From contig NZ_JAKSYG010000019.1 of the NCBI RefSeq assembly GCF_022829725.1, positions 1 through 54,478 on the forward strand: DNA of 54,478 bases. Direction: 5' to 3'. This stretch comes from Methylobacterium sp. E-005. GTDB lineage: Bacteria; Pseudomonadota; Alphaproteobacteria; Rhizobiales; Beijerinckiaceae. Position numbers and translations under genes: made by a program. How positions within the stretch are numbered: the first letter of the stretch is position 1; every line of letters starts with the position of its first letter. The notes under the pieces are model-generated. The model had not been told where the DNA came from. It was given only the letters and a program-made list of their open reading frames with translations, and made no database searches. Below are positions 37,596-47,832 of this stretch, piece after piece.

Positions 37596-38836
37596 GCGGA
37601 GCCGTCCCTTTCGGGTGTCAGGACTGCGCCGGCCCCGGGCACGGCGCGCATCCAGGTGATGGCAGCGCCAAGGCCCGCCGTCCACCACGCCGCCCAGCCG
37701 TTATGCTCGACGAAGGCGATCGCGACCGCGCAGGCGACGAGGCCGAGCGCCGCCGCGCGATCCGGCTGATACAGGCGGGCGATGCGGGCGAGCATCAGCA
37801 TCAGGGTCAGCGCCGCGAGGAACGCGCCCGGCAGACCCAGCTCGACCCAGACCTGAAGGAAGCTGTTGTGGGGGTGTCCGACCCCGAGGAGAACGCGCAT
37901 CTCGGGCACGAGCGCCTGCGCCACCGGGGTCTCGGCGAAGCGCGCGCTGGTGCCGTAGCCGGCTCCGCGCCAGGGATCGGCCGCCACGGCCGCGCCGAAG
38001 CTGCGCGCGATGGCGACCCGCGCCCGGGAGGAAGATTGGACCAGGCGTTCGTGGGCCGCCTCCGGCATGAGGTGGGTCAGGAGATCGCCCTCGACGGGAG
38101 CCAGCGCCACAGCGAGGCCCAGGCCGAGCCCGGCGAGGCCGATCCCGGCGCGACGGGGCAGCAGGCGAGCCGCCGCGAACATCGCGAGGCCCGCGATCAG
38201 GCCGAGCTGGGCGGCGCCGCTGATCGAACGCAGCACGCCGAGCGCCGTGAAGATCAGCGTCGCCGCCGCCAGACCGCGGGCGCGCTGCCGCCAGAGGACC
38301 AGCGCCAGCGGGCCAGCCACGAGATCGAGGGTGAGCGCGGGCCGGTTATGCACGAAGGCTGCGGCCCGATGGCCCAAGGCCCGCTCCAGGGCGAGGTCGG
38401 AGGCCAGATCAATGGCAATCAGGAGGCCGGCGAGCGCGATCGAGGCAGCCCCGAGCCGCGGCGCGAAAGCCGGGATCCGGCCGGGTGCGAGGCAGCACAG
38501 CAGATAGGCTGCCGCGAGCGTCGGCAGGAATTCGCCCGCCACCCGCAGGGACGTGGCCGGGAACGGGCTCCAGGCGAATGAGACGACGCTCCAGGCCAGG
38601 AAGGCGAGTGCCGCCCCGGCGAGCGGATTCGACAGCGGCGCCAGGATCTGCCGGACCGCCGCGGAGCGGTCTTCGATCAGGCGCCCGGCCAGAAAGGCGA
38701 GCGCCGCCAGCCCGATGACGGCCGGGCTTGACCGGTTGGCCAGCACCATCGCAAGCGGCATGACGGCGAGGCAAACCCCACCCGCCGCGTAGAGGCGGCT
38801 TTGCGCGCCCGCGGAGCGGGCTGACGGCGCTTTCAC
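37592..38836 (-). CDS. O-antigen ligase/polymerase-like (Wzy_C) membrane protein
   Basis: A 414-residue polytopic inner-membrane protein with about ten hydrophobic helices. The Wzy_C-type motif GVGHPHNSFLQVWVELGLPG is present in the large periplasmic loop region, followed by the last helices. It probably joins or polymerises cell-surface glycans. The GTG start at 38834-38836 begins MKAPSARSAG. It lies between a DUF2059 gene and gor, overlapping gor by 4 bases, which is an unusual partner for a glycan enzyme. Confidence 0.83.
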   Translation of the reverse strand: MKAPSARSAGAQSRLYAAGGVCLAVMPLAMVLANRSSPAVIGLAALAFLAGRLIEDRSAAVRQILAPLSNPLAGAALAFLAWSVVSFAWSPFPATSLRVAGEFLPTLAAAYLLCCLAPGRIPAFAPRLGAASIALAGLLIAIDLASDLALERALGHRAAAFVHNRPALTLDLVAGPLALVLWRQRARGLAAATLIFTALGVLRSISGAAQLGLIAGLAMFAAARLLPRRAGIGLAGLGLGLAVALAPVEGDLLTHLMPEAAHERLVQSSSRARVAIARSFGAAVAADPWRGAGYGTSARFAETPVAQALVPEMRVLLGVGHPHNSFLQVWVELGLPGAFLAALTLMLMLARIARLYQPDRAAALGLVACAVAIAFVEHNGWAAWWTAGLGAAITWMRAVPGAGAVLTPERDGSA

Positions 38837-38864
38837 CGTGATCCGCTCGCCCGGGCGGAGGCCC

Positions 38865-39431
38865 TCACTGCATCTGATGCCCGCGCTTGCCCATCTCGGC
38901 GCGGACGCGGACCATGACGTATTCCGACACGTCCTGGGTCCAGTCCTGCATCTCCTGCACCATCTCGTCGAGGAGCTGCGGCTGCGCCTCGACGTAGTGC
39001 TTGCCGGCGGGCGAGCGGAAGAAGGTCGCGATTTCCTGCAACTCGGCCTCAGAGAACTTGGACGCGTAGGTGCGGGCCGCGATGTCGATCATGCGCTGCT
39101 TCTGCAACTCCATCTCGGGTTGCAGCGAGGCCAGCACCTCGTCGAGATCCTTGGCCAGTTCCGGCCGGGTGACGGCCTGCTTGCGGATCTGCTCGGCGAA
39201 GGCGGGCAGCACCGAGTCGAACGACCGGGCGATACCGGAGGAGAGCATCACCTCGCGGGCCAGCGCGAGGTGGCTCGGCGTGACGCCCGCCGTCGCCGGC
39301 GTATTGGCCGCGGGTGTGCTCGGCTGCGTCGCGGGCTTGGCCGGCGTGGGCTTGTGCGCCTGGGCGAAGACCGCAGACGGGAGCGCGAGGCCAAGCGCGA
39401 GGCCGAGCGCGGCAGTGAGGCGTCGGGACAT
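38865..39431 (-). CDS. Secreted DUF2059 domain-containing protein
   Basis: A 188-residue exported protein: signal peptide (MSRRLTAALGLALGLALPSAVFA), a Pro/Ala/Thr linker, then a DUF2059 helical domain (about 55-175) with the typical KFSEAELQEIATFFRSPAGKH. The function is not known; it is widespread in alphaproteobacteria. It lies 28 bases upstream of the O-antigen-ligase-like gene and 44 bases downstream of rpiA, all on the minus strand. Confidence 0.87.
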   Translation of the reverse strand: MSRRLTAALGLALGLALPSAVFAQAHKPTPAKPATQPSTPAANTPATAGVTPSHLALAREVMLSSGIARSFDSVLPAFAEQIRKQAVTRPELAKDLDEVLASLQPEMELQKQRMIDIAARTYASKFSEAELQEIATFFRSPAGKHYVEAQPQLLDEMVQEMQDWTQDVSEYVMVRVRAEMGKRGHQMQ

Positions 39432-39475
39432 GCTGGACTGATCCTGCGAGGAGGGCTTGCGAGGAAACCGGCGCC

Positions 39476-40189
39476 TCAGGCGAGGCTGCCGAGAACGGTG
39501 ATGGCGGCCTGCCCGTCCTGCACGGCCGCCAGGATCGCGGCGTCGGCAATGCCGAGGAACAGCCCGTGCTCGACGACCCCCGGCACGGCCCAGAGCGCCG
39601 CGCCAAGCACCTCCGGATCGGGGATCGCGCCGAGATGGGCGTCCAGGATGTGATGGCCACCATCGGTGACGAGTGGGGTACCGTCAGGCCGCACACGGAG
39701 CCGGACGCTTCCGGAGCAGCCGGCCTCCACGATCGTCCGCTCTACCGCCCGGTGGGTGGCGGCGAGGCCGAACGGATTGACCTCGATCGGCAGCGGAAAG
39801 GCGCCGAGCCGGTCGACACGCTTGGCCGCATCGGCGATCACCACCATGCGGTGGCTCGCGCAGGCAACGATCTTCTCGCGCAGGAGCGCCGCCCCGCCGC
39901 CCTTGATCAGGCGTAACCTGTCATCGACCTCGTCGGCGCCGTCGATGGTCAGATCGAGTTCGGGCTGCTCGTCGAGGGTGGCAAGTCGGATGCCAAGTCC
40001 CTCGGCCTGGGCGCGCGTCGCCTCCGAGGTCGGCACGCCGAGAATGTCGAGACCGTCGCGGACCCGCTCGCCCAGCAGCGCCACGAAGGCCGCCGCCGTC
40101 GATCCGGTGCCGAGGCCGAGGCGCATGCCGGGCGCGACGAGATCGAGGGCGCGCGCCGCAGCGGCGCGACGCAGATCCGGCCCGCTCAC
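39476..40189 (-). CDS. rpiA: Ribose-5-phosphate isomerase A
   Basis: A 237-residue enzyme interconverting ribose 5-phosphate and ribulose 5-phosphate. Motifs: [22 protein letters not shown], and [13 protein letters not shown] with the catalytic Lys and Glu. GTG start at 40187-40189 gives the family length. It appears to head a minus-strand run rpiA, DUF2059, O-antigen-ligase-like, gor, sigma-1.1-like. Confidence 0.94.
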   Translation of the reverse strand: MSGPDLRRAAAARALDLVAPGMRLGLGTGSTAAAFVALLGERVRDGLDILGVPTSEATRAQAEGLGIRLATLDEQPELDLTIDGADEVDDRLRLIKGGGAALLREKIVACASHRMVVIADAAKRVDRLGAFPLPIEVNPFGLAATHRAVERTIVEAGCSGSVRLRVRPDGTPLVTDGGHHILDAHLGAIPDPEVLGAALWAVPGVVEHGLFLGIADAAILAAVQDGQAAITVLGSLA

Positions 40190-40319
40190 CGGAAGAGGGC
40201 CCGGTCGGTGAGGTCAAGCGAGGGCGCGCACGTCATGGAGAGCTGGTCTTTCCGCGAAGTCCGCGCGGCCCCTAGCACGGCAGCGGACGGACCGGAACGC
40301 CTGCGCCGACAATGCTGCG

Positions 40320-40784
40320 TCATGGGCGCATGCCCTGGGCGGGCGTGGCGCTGGCTCCGGCGCGGCCGGGGGCGGGCCCGGTCAGCGGCGCGTCGGAGGT
40401 CCCCTCGGCGCCGGGCTTGCCCTGCTGGGTGCAGACGACCTGCTCCTTCTTCACCAGAACGAAGCAGATGCTCATCTCGCCGGTCCGATAATTCACCCGG
40501 AAGACGCCGGCCTCGCGGGTGTGGCGGCTCGCCACCAGCCCGTATTCCGAGGGCGTCTGCGGCCCCGCACCCTCGCCGGCGCCGAAGCAGACCGTCTGGC
40601 CGATGCCACCGGCCGATTCCTGGAGGCCGTATTGGCAGGACGTCACCTCGCCGGTCACTTTGTCGACCCGGTACATGCGGTTCAGGTCGGTCTGCGGCGC
40701 GGGCACGAACTCGTAGGAGGTCGCGGCGGCCGGCAGGGCGTGGAGCGCCGCGCAGGCGGCCAGGAGAGGCAGGGACGGTTTCAT
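40320..40784 (-). CDS. Secreted hypothetical protein
   Basis: A 154-residue protein with a signal peptide (MKPSLPLLAACAALHALPAAA) and four Cys residues in the mature part (TSCQYG, TVCFG, SICFV, VVCTQ) that could form two disulfides. The repeated pattern of a Tyr-Arg-Val-x-Lys/Arg-Thr-Gly-Glu segment (MYRVDKVTGEVTSC, VFRVNYRTGEMSIC) suggests a duplicated small beta unit. The C-terminus is Pro/Ala/Gly-rich. No family name can be assigned. Confidence 0.65.
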   Translation of the reverse strand: MKPSLPLLAACAALHALPAAATSYEFVPAPQTDLNRMYRVDKVTGEVTSCQYGLQESAGGIGQTVCFGAGEGAGPQTPSEYGLVASRHTREAGVFRVNYRTGEMSICFVLVKKEQVVCTQQGKPGAEGTSDAPLTGPAPGRAGASATPAQGMRP

Positions 40785-40942
40785 CGCGGGTTCCGAACGG
40801 TGACGCGAAGCCTTTCGCCGGGCTTTCGGGCGAGTCTGGGGCGCGGAGGCCGGTCGGCCGTGTCGGTGCGGCGCAGGGACGGTGACTTGCCCGCTCCGAC
40901 GCCCGCCGGTAGCGAGGCCGTGCCAGTCAGGAGCCCTTCGCC

Positions 40943-41638
40943 ATGTCCGCTGCCACGAACCGCCCGCCCATCGCCGTGTTCGACCTCGATGGGACCCTGG
41001 CGGAGACTGCGGGCGACCTGATCGGTACCCTCAACGTGCTGATGCGGCGCGAGGGTCTGGCCGAGTTGCCGCTCTCGCAGGCCCGCGGGCTGATCGGCGC
41101 GGGCGCCAAGGCGCTGATCCGGCGCGGCTTCGAGGCCGAGGGGCGCACGCTCGCGCCGGAGGACCACGAGCGGCTGTTCGAGGCCTTCATCGCACACTAC
41201 GGCGAGCACCTCGCCGACACGTCGCACCTCTTCCCGGGCGTCATCGAGGCACTCGACCGGCTGGAGGCCGAGGGTTTCAGCCTCGCCGTCTGCACCAACA
41301 AGTACGAGGGCCAGTCGGTCGAGCTGCTGCGCCTCCTCGGGATCGGCCACCGCTTCGCGGCGATCTGCGGCCGCGATACCTTCCCGCAATTCAAGCCGGA
41401 TCCACGCCATCTCACCGGCACGATCGAGCGGGCCGGCGGTGATCCGGCCCGCGCCGTGATGGTCGGCGATTCCCGCACCGACATCGACACCGCCAAGGCG
41501 GCCGGCATCCCGGTTGTCGCCGTGACCTTCGGCTACACCGACCGGCCGGTGAGCGAACTGGGGCCCGATCGGGTGATCGAGCATTTCTCGGCGCTTCCGG
41601 CGGCGATTCGGGAGCTGGTGTTGGCGGACGCCGCCTGA
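40943..41638 (+). CDS. gph: Phosphoglycolate phosphatase-type HAD hydrolase
   Basis: A 231-residue HAD-superfamily phosphatase. Motif I is FDLDGTLAET (nucleophile Asp), motif II TNKYEG, motif III FKPDPRHL with Lys, motif IV GDSRTDIDTAKAAG. The cap domain and overall pattern match Gph, which removes 2-phosphoglycolate. HAD substrate calls from sequence are never fully safe. ATG at 40943. Confidence 0.85.
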   Translation: MSAATNRPPIAVFDLDGTLAETAGDLIGTLNVLMRREGLAELPLSQARGLIGAGAKALIRRGFEAEGRTLAPEDHERLFEAFIAHYGEHLADTSHLFPGVIEALDRLEAEGFSLAVCTNKYEGQSVELLRLLGIGHRFAAICGRDTFPQFKPDPRHLTGTIERAGGDPARAVMVGDSRTDIDTAKAAGIPVVAVTFGYTDRPVSELGPDRVIEHFSALPAAIRELVLADAA

Positions 41639-41642
41639 GCCG

Positions 41643-42797
41643 TCAGGCGAGCCAGCTCCGGAGCCGGGCCACGGCTTCGCGGCACTCGGCCCCCGAGCCA
41701 GCGAACGAGAAGCGGACATGGTGGCTGCCGAGGTCCGGGTCGAAATCCAGGCCGGGCGTTGCCGCGACATGCGCCTCGTGGAGCATCCGGCGGCAGAAAT
41801 CCACGGCGTCGTTGGTGAGGTTCGCTACGTCGGCGTACAGGTAGAAGGCGCCGTCGGCCGGATGCACGCGCCCGAGGCCCAAGCCGGGCAGCGCGTCGAG
41901 CAGGATGGCGCGGTTGCGCGCGTACCCGTCGCGCACGGAGTCGAGTTCCTCCGTGGCCTCGAAGGCCGCGAGCGCCCCGATCTGCGACAGGTAGGGCGCC
42001 GAGATATAGAGGTTCTGCGCCAGACGCTCGATCGTGCGCACCAGTGCCTCCGGCACCACCATCCAGCCGACGCGCCAGCCGGTCATGCAATGGTATTTCG
42101 AGAAGGAATTGATCACCACGGCGTCGGGATCGAAGCGTAGCGCCGTCACGGTGGGCTGGCCGTAGCTGAGGCCGTGATAGATTTCGTCCGAGATCAACGG
42201 CAGGCCGAGGCTGCGCGAGGCGGTGCAGAGGTCCCGCAGGGCCGCCTCCGTGATGATGGTGCCGGAGGGGTTGGCGGGGCTCATCACGAGCAAGCCGGAA
42301 ACCGGCGACCGGGCGTGCGTCTCGCGCAGAAGCGCGGCGGTTGGGGCGAAGCGATCCTGCGCGCGCAGCACCATCGGGGTCGCCACGAGATCAAGGGCGG
42401 CCAGGATGTTGCGATAGGCCGGGTAACCGGGCTGCGGCACCGCGACACGGGCGCCGGCATCGAACAGGCTCATGAAGGCCAGCACGAAGCCAGCCGAGGA
42501 GCCGGTGGTGATCACCACCCGCTCCGGGGTCACCGAAACGCCGTGGCGCTCCGCGTAGTCCCGGGCGATCCGCTCCCGAAGTGCGGGAAGGCCGAGGGCC
42601 TCCGTGTAGGGCACGCGCCCGGTCGCCAGCGCCGCCTGCGCGGCCGTGATCACGGCACGGGGTGCCGGGGCCGAGGGCTGCCCGACCTCCATCCGAACCA
42701 CGTCGGCGCCGGCCCGCGCCTTGGCGGCGGCCGCGGCCATCACGTCCATGGCGAGGAAGGGCTGGACGGCGGCAGCGCGTCGGGAGATCGCGGTCAT
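41643..42797 (-). CDS. Class I/II PLP-dependent aminotransferase
   Basis: A 384-residue fold-type I aminotransferase. The PLP lysine lies in NSFSKYHCMTGWRVGW, and the phosphate/pyridine contacts are in PANPSGTI and SDEIYHGLSY. The substrate cannot be fixed; aspartate-, alanine- and tyrosine-type transaminases share these motifs. It converges on gph with a 4-base gap. ATG at 42795-42797. Confidence 0.88.
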   Translation of the reverse strand: MTAISRRAAAVQPFLAMDVMAAAAAKARAGADVVRMEVGQPSAPAPRAVITAAQAALATGRVPYTEALGLPALRERIARDYAERHGVSVTPERVVITTGSSAGFVLAFMSLFDAGARVAVPQPGYPAYRNILAALDLVATPMVLRAQDRFAPTAALLRETHARSPVSGLLVMSPANPSGTIITEAALRDLCTASRSLGLPLISDEIYHGLSYGQPTVTALRFDPDAVVINSFSKYHCMTGWRVGWMVVPEALVRTIERLAQNLYISAPYLSQIGALAAFEATEELDSVRDGYARNRAILLDALPGLGLGRVHPADGAFYLYADVANLTNDAVDFCRRMLHEAHVAATPGLDFDPDLGSHHVRFSFAGSGAECREAVARLRSWLA

Positions 42798-43008
42798 GGG
42801 ATCCTTCTCTGGGCCAGGGGAAGCCGCGGGGCCGAAATCATCAGGTCAGGGGCGGAACGCTAGAGCGCGCCGCAGGATGCCTCAACCGTGCTCGTCGTAC
42901 CCGAATCGCTCCGCGACCCTCCGATTGACCCGGTGCCGCGAAAACGCCAAACCCAGCACCTACCGCTCGCGCCAGATGCGGGCCGGCTTGCCCCGCAAGC
43001 GAGGATCC

Positions 43009-43794
43009 ATGCCGTTCATCCGCCCCCTGCCCGCGCTGGTCCTGGCGCTCGGCCTCGTCGCCGTTCCGGCGCTCGCGCAGAATGCCGAAGCGCCCACCGC
43101 CTCACCCTTCACGGACGCGCAGCGCGCCGGGATCGAGGCGATCGTCAAGGATTACCTCGTCAAGCACCCCGAAGTGCTGCAGGAGGCGCTCGCCGAGGCC
43201 GAGAAGCAGCAGGCCGAGACGCAGCGCCTCGCCCAGGCCGCCGCCCTCAAGGAATCCCGCGACGCGCTGCTGAACGGCCCGCACGATGTCGTGGCCGGCA
43301 ATCCGCAGGGCGATGTCACGATGGTCGAGTTCTTCGACTACAATTGCGGCTACTGCCGGAAGGCTCTGGGCGACGTTCAGGCACTGATCAAGGCCGATCC
43401 GAAACTCCGGGTGGTGATCAAGGACTTCCCGGTGCTCGGCCCGGAATCGCTGGAGGCCAGCCAGGTCGCGGTCGCGGTGCGCCAGCAGCTCAAGGGCGAC
43501 AAGCTGTTCGAGTTCCACCAGAAGCTGCTCGAGACCAAGGGTCGGGTCAACGGTGCCCGGGCGATCCAGGTCGCCAAGGATCTCGGCGTCGATACCGCCA
43601 AGCTCCAGAAGGACATGGCCTCCCCCGAGGTGAAGGCTGCGCTCAGCGAGAACCGCGGGCTCGGGGACCGGCTCGGCCTCTCGGGCACGCCGGCCTTCAT
43701 CATCGGCGACGAGGTGATCCCGGGCGCGGTTGGCGTCGATCCGATGCGCAAGACCATCGCCGACGTGCGTCAGTGCGGTCACGCGTCCTGCTGA
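43009..43794 (+). CDS. DsbA-family periplasmic thiol-disulfide oxidoreductase
   Basis: A 261-residue exported thioredoxin-fold protein. Signal peptide ([24 protein letters not shown]), a helical N-terminal extension (about 30-90, with [19 protein letters not shown], typical of the ScsC/Com1-like group), then the DsbA domain with active site CGYC in [13 protein letters not shown] and cis-Pro segment [10 protein letters not shown]. It catalyses disulfide formation or isomerisation in the periplasm; the extension suggests a multimeric, isomerase-like form. ATG at 43009 behind GCGAGGA. It precedes accB-accC. Confidence 0.9.
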   Translation: MPFIRPLPALVLALGLVAVPALAQNAEAPTASPFTDAQRAGIEAIVKDYLVKHPEVLQEALAEAEKQQAETQRLAQAAALKESRDALLNGPHDVVAGNPQGDVTMVEFFDYNCGYCRKALGDVQALIKADPKLRVVIKDFPVLGPESLEASQVAVAVRQQLKGDKLFEFHQKLLETKGRVNGARAIQVAKDLGVDTAKLQKDMASPEVKAALSENRGLGDRLGLSGTPAFIIGDEVIPGAVGVDPMRKTIADVRQCGHASC

Positions 43795-43939
43795 GGGACC
43801 GGGTTCTCCGGCGGATCGCAAAGGCGGGGGCGGCCTTGTCGCGCCGCACCGCTTTCGTCTAAGAGCCGCCAGCCGCAGGGCCGCGGTCCACCGCCGACTC
43901 GATGGACGGACCGACGCGCCGCGATACGAAGTAGGCCGG

Positions 43940-44410
43940 ATGTCAAAGAACGACGCCATCGATCCCGAGCTCGTGCGCGAGCTCGCCAATCTCGTCACCG
44001 AGACCGGCCTCTCCGAGATCGAGGTCGAGAAGGGCGACCTGCGCATCCGCGTCGTGCGCCGGCTCGAACCCGTCGGACTCCAGGTTGCGGCCGCGCCGGT
44101 CGCCGCCCTGGCCCCGCCGGTCCAGCCCCAGGCGGCCCCGTCCGCGCTGGCGCCGGCCGAGGCGCCGCGGAATCAGGCCGGTACGGTGCCCTCGCCAATG
44201 GTCGGAACCGCCTATCTGCGCCCCTCGCCCGATGCCAAGGCCTTCGTGGAGGTCGGCTCGAAGGTCGAGGCCAGCGACAAGCTTCTGCTCATCGAGGCGA
44301 TGAAGACCTTCAACGAGATCGTGGCGCCCCGCGCCGGCACGGTCAGCGCCATCTTCGTCGAGGACGGGCAGCCGGTCGAGTTCGGCGAGGCCCTGCTCGT
44401 CATCAGCTAG
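43940..44410 (+). CDS. accB: Acetyl-CoA carboxylase biotin carboxyl carrier protein
   Basis: A 156-residue carrier subunit of acetyl-CoA carboxylase. The C-terminal biotinyl domain holds the biotin-accepting Lys in EAMKTFNEI, after a Pro/Ala-rich linker (about residues 50-82) and an N-terminal helical part. ATG at 43940. accC follows after 94 bases in the same direction, so they are likely co-transcribed. It ends in TAG. Confidence 0.94.
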   Translation: MSKNDAIDPELVRELANLVTETGLSEIEVEKGDLRIRVVRRLEPVGLQVAAAPVAALAPPVQPQAAPSALAPAEAPRNQAGTVPSPMVGTAYLRPSPDAKAFVEVGSKVEASDKLLLIEAMKTFNEIVAPRAGTVSAIFVEDGQPVEFGEALLVIS

Positions 44411-44504
44411 ATATCGAACGCCCCTGCGCCGGGACGACGCCGCTTAACCAGAGGATAGAGCCTCCTGTGCGGTCCAGGACCGTCAGGACGCCCTAACGGG
44501 TCCG

Positions 44505-45857
44505 ATGTTCGACAAGATCCTGATCGCAAACCGCGGCGAGATCGCCCTGCGCATCCTGCGGGCGGCGAAGGAGCTCGGGATCGCCACCGTGGCGGTTCAT
44601 TCGACCGCCGATGCCGACGCGATGCACGTGCGGCTTGCCGACGAGAGCGTCTGCATCGGCCCGCCGGCGGCGCGCGACAGCTACCTCAACATCCCCTCGA
44701 TCATCGCGGCCTGCGAGATCACCGGGGCGGATGCGGTCCATCCCGGCTACGGCTTCCTGTCGGAGAATGCCCGGTTCGCCGATGTGCTGGCCCACCATCA
44801 GATCGGATTCATCGGCCCCAAGGCGCAGCATATCCGCACCATGGGCGACAAGATCGAGGCGAAGCGCACGGCGCTGAAGCTCGGCATCCCCTGCGTGCCA
44901 GGCTCGGAGGGCGGCGTCGAGGATATCGACACCGCCAAGCGGGTCGCCGCCGAGATCGGCTACCCGGTTTTGGTGAAGGCCGCGGCTGGCGGCGGCGGGC
45001 GCGGCATGAAGGTGGCACGTACCGAGGCCGAGCTGGAGCAGGCGATCGGCATGGCCAAGTCCGAGGCCAAGGCCGCCTTCGGCGACGACGCGGTCTATCT
45101 CGAAAAGTATCTGGAGAAGCCGCGCCACATCGAGGTGCAGGTGCTGGGCGACGGCCGCGGCGGCGCCGTCCACCTCGCCGAGCGCGACTGCTCGCTCCAG
45201 CGCCGCCACCAGAAGGTCTGGGAGGAAGGCGGCTCGCCGGCGCTCAACGAGTCGATGCGCGCCGAGATCGGCGGCATCTGCGCCAACGCCATGAAGGAGC
45301 TCGGCTATCTCGGCGCCGGCACGGTCGAGTTCCTGTACGAGGATGGCCGCTTCTACTTCATCGAGATGAACACGCGGATCCAGGTCGAGCATCCGGTCAC
45401 CGAGATGATCACCGGGATCGATCTCGTGATCGAGCAGATCCAGGTCGCCTCGGGTGGCCCCCTCTCGGTCAGCCAAGCGGACATCAAGGTCGAGGGCCAC
45501 GCCATCGAGTGCCGGATCAATGCCGAGCACCCGGAGACCTTCCGTCCCTCACCCGGCGAGATCACCCATTACCACACGCCCGGCGGCCTCGGCGTCCGCG
45601 TCGATTCCGCGGCCTTCCAGGGCTACCGGATTCCGCCGAACTACGACTCGCTGATCGGCAAGCTGATCGTGCACGGGCGTACCCGCAACGAATGCCTGAT
45701 GCGCCTGCGCCGGGCCCTCGACGAGTTCGTCATCGACGGCATCGACACCACGCTGCCCCTGTTCCGCACCCTGGTCCGCAACCCGGACGTGCAGAACGGC
45801 CTCTACGACATCCACTGGCTGGAGCACTTCCTCGAAGACGGGGGCATGAAGGCCTGA
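44505..45857 (+). CDS. accC: Acetyl-CoA carboxylase biotin carboxylase subunit
   Basis: A 450-residue ATP-grasp enzyme that carboxylates biotin on AccB. Seen: [14 protein letters not shown], the glycine-rich ATP lid [29 protein letters not shown], and the catalytic [14 protein letters not shown]. Normal length. Supplies malonyl-CoA synthesis for the Fab enzymes elsewhere in the window. Confidence 0.96.
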   Translation: MFDKILIANRGEIALRILRAAKELGIATVAVHSTADADAMHVRLADESVCIGPPAARDSYLNIPSIIAACEITGADAVHPGYGFLSENARFADVLAHHQIGFIGPKAQHIRTMGDKIEAKRTALKLGIPCVPGSEGGVEDIDTAKRVAAEIGYPVLVKAAAGGGGRGMKVARTEAELEQAIGMAKSEAKAAFGDDAVYLEKYLEKPRHIEVQVLGDGRGGAVHLAERDCSLQRRHQKVWEEGGSPALNESMRAEIGGICANAMKELGYLGAGTVEFLYEDGRFYFIEMNTRIQVEHPVTEMITGIDLVIEQIQVASGGPLSVSQADIKVEGHAIECRINAEHPETFRPSPGEITHYHTPGGLGVRVDSAAFQGYRIPPNYDSLIGKLIVHGRTRNECLMRLRRALDEFVIDGIDTTLPLFRTLVRNPDVQNGLYDIHWLEHFLEDGGMKA

Positions 45858-45936
45858 TCGGCTTCAACCGGGGCTGCGTCGACGCCGGCACGTCGACCCT
45901 CTGGTTTTCGCGCGGCGCGCGCGCGACATTCAGGCC

Positions 45937-46620
45937 ATGCACGACAGCCACCGCGTGGACATCACCCCCGAGATCCTGCTGAAGGCCTACGCGGCGGGCA
46001 TCTTCCCGATGGCCGAGGATGCGCATGACCCGACGCTCTACTGGGTCGAGCCGAAGGCGCGCGGCGTCCTGCCCCTCGACAATTTCCGCGTGCCCAAACG
46101 CCTCGCCCGCACGGTGCGGTCGGATCAGTTCACGGTGCGGTGCGATACGGATTTCGACGGCGTGATCGAGGGGTGCGCGGCCCCGCGGCGCGACAGCGAG
46201 CGGACCTGGATCAACGGCCGCATCCGCGATCTCTACGGCGCTTTGTTCGACCTGGGCCACGTTCACACGATCGAGGTCTATGCGGGCCCCGAGGGCCGGC
46301 TGATCGGCGGCCTCTACGGCGTCTCCCTCGGGGCGGCCTTCTTCGGCGAGAGCATGTTCCACGAGGTGCGCGACGCCTCGAAGGTCGCCCTCGTCCACCT
46401 GATGGGTCGCCTGCGGGCGGGGCGTTACCGGCTGGCCGACACGCAGTTCGTGACCGACCACCTCACGCAGTTCGGCGCGGAGGAACTGCCGCGGCACGTT
46501 TACAAGCGCCGCCTCGCCGAGGCCCTCGATCAGGTCGCTGACTGGAATGTCTGGTCCGGCGACGGCTCGGTGACGGGCGCACAGGTGCTGGAGGCGCTGG
46601 ACGCCTCCGGGGATCTGTAA
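45937..46620 (+). CDS. aat: Leucyl/phenylalanyl-tRNA--protein transferase
   Basis: A 227-residue Aat enzyme that adds Leu or Phe to proteins with N-terminal Arg or Lys, marking them for ClpAP degradation. Typical segments: [48 protein letters not shown] and [14 protein letters not shown]. It is the short alphaproteobacterial form. The accB-accC-aat order is conserved in the group. Ends 7 bases from the convergent DUF2155 gene. Confidence 0.93.
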   Translation: MHDSHRVDITPEILLKAYAAGIFPMAEDAHDPTLYWVEPKARGVLPLDNFRVPKRLARTVRSDQFTVRCDTDFDGVIEGCAAPRRDSERTWINGRIRDLYGALFDLGHVHTIEVYAGPEGRLIGGLYGVSLGAAFFGESMFHEVRDASKVALVHLMGRLRAGRYRLADTQFVTDHLTQFGAEELPRHVYKRRLAEALDQVADWNVWSGDGSVTGAQVLEALDASGDL

Positions 46621-46627
46621 AGGCGGC

Positions 46628-47362
46628 TTAGCGGAACAGCGCGTCGAAGAGATTCTGCGGCTGTTGCTGTACCGGAGGCGGCGGGGCCGGCGCCGGGCCC
46701 TCGTTCGACGGGAAGAATTTTCGCGAAGGCTTCTGGCGGGGCTGGACCGGCACGCCGCGCGGCGCTTCGACATCCACCTGACCGGCGGCGTTGATCTGCT
46801 GCGCGGTCTTGGTGGAGTCCTTGCCGGCGCGCTTGGTCTTCTCGGGCTTGGCCGCGACGGCAGGCACGTCTTCCTGCTCCTTGGCCTCGGCGATCACGTC
46901 GGCGCCGCCTTTGCAATCAACCAGCCACACGTCGTAGATCGGATGCTCGATCGCGTGCAGGCCGGGGCTCGACGCGAACATCCAGCCGGTGAAGATCCGG
47001 CGATACTTGTTGTCGAGGGTGACTTCGTCGACCTCGAGGAAGGCCGTGGTCTTGGGGCTCTCGGTCGGCGGGCGCGTGTAGCAGACCCGCGGCGTGAGCT
47101 GCAGGGCGCCGAACTGCACGGTCTCGTCCACCGCCACCTCGAACGACACGATCCGGCCGGTGATCTTGTCGAGGCCGGAGAACACCGCGGTCGGGTTCTT
47201 GATCTTGTCGGCGGCGGCCGGGCTGGCCCAGAGGGCGAGCACGAGGCCCGGGGCGAGCGCACGGCGTGCGAGGACGGTGATGCGGCTCAAGGCGCGGATC
47301 CCTAGGCGAGGGAGGCCGGCCGCGCCGATGGATGCGCGGCGGACATGTCGTTGGCCCGCCAT
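46628..47362 (-). CDS. Secreted DUF2155 domain-containing protein
   Basis: A 244-residue exported protein. After a long signal region (hydrophobic core APGLVLALWASPAAA) comes the DUF2155 domain (FSGLDKITGRIVSFEVAVD, TPRVCYTRPPTESPKT, FTGWMFASSPGLHAIEHP, YDVWLVDC), with two Cys that may pair. The C-terminal 90 residues are Lys/Pro/Gln-rich and disordered, ending in QNLFDALFR. The ATG at 47360-47362 is used; a later start nearer the signal core is possible. It is beside NDUFA12, a pairing common in Hyphomicrobiales. Confidence 0.85.
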   Translation of the reverse strand: MAGQRHVRRASIGAAGLPRLGIRALSRITVLARRALAPGLVLALWASPAAADKIKNPTAVFSGLDKITGRIVSFEVAVDETVQFGALQLTPRVCYTRPPTESPKTTAFLEVDEVTLDNKYRRIFTGWMFASSPGLHAIEHPIYDVWLVDCKGGADVIAEAKEQEDVPAVAAKPEKTKRAGKDSTKTAQQINAAGQVDVEAPRGVPVQPRQKPSRKFFPSNEGPAPAPPPPVQQQPQNLFDALFR

Positions 47363-47415
47363 GAACACTGGAACGGTGGCGGCAAAAGGGCGCCTGAGCC
47401 GCCCGGGCGCTGGTC

Positions 47416-47832
47416 TTACTCGCCCGGCGTCCAGGAGACGTAATCGCCGGTCGCTGCCGGCCGCTGGCCCCATGACAGCTGCGAACCCTGCGGCCGGTAC
47501 GCGTTGGGCGTGCCGGTCTGGTTCTCGATATGCGGCTTCTGCCACGCGCGGGGCTGATAGTCCTCTTCGCTCGGGGCAACGTCCACATTGTGGCACAGCC
47601 AGCCGCGCCAGCCTGGGGGAACCTTCGAGGCGTCCGCGTAGCCGTTATAGACCACCCAGCGGCGCTCCGAGCCGACCGAGCGATCGATCATTGCTCCCTC
47701 GGCCTTGTAGTACCTGTTCCCGTACTCGTCCTCGCCGACGAAGATGCCGCTTCGTGCGGTCTGGAGTGCGAGGGAAACGGTCTGGCCGTTCCACCACGTG
47801 AAGACGCGCAGCAGAGTATCCTTCAGCGCCAT
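47416..47832 (-). CDS. NADH:ubiquinone oxidoreductase subunit NDUFA12 (B17.2-like)
   Basis: A 138-residue accessory complex I subunit found in alphaproteobacteria and mitochondria. Signatures: FTWWNGQTVSLALQT, GEDEYGNRYY, RRWVVYNGYADASKVPPGW and WLCHNVD, with the C-terminal ENQTGTPNAYRPQGS. It lies 53 bases upstream of the DUF2155 gene on the same strand. Separate from the main nuo operon, as usual. Confidence 0.94.
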   Translation of the reverse strand: MALKDTLLRVFTWWNGQTVSLALQTARSGIFVGEDEYGNRYYKAEGAMIDRSVGSERRWVVYNGYADASKVPPGWRGWLCHNVDVAPSEEDYQPRAWQKPHIENQTGTPNAYRPQGSQLSWGQRPAATGDYVSWTPGE

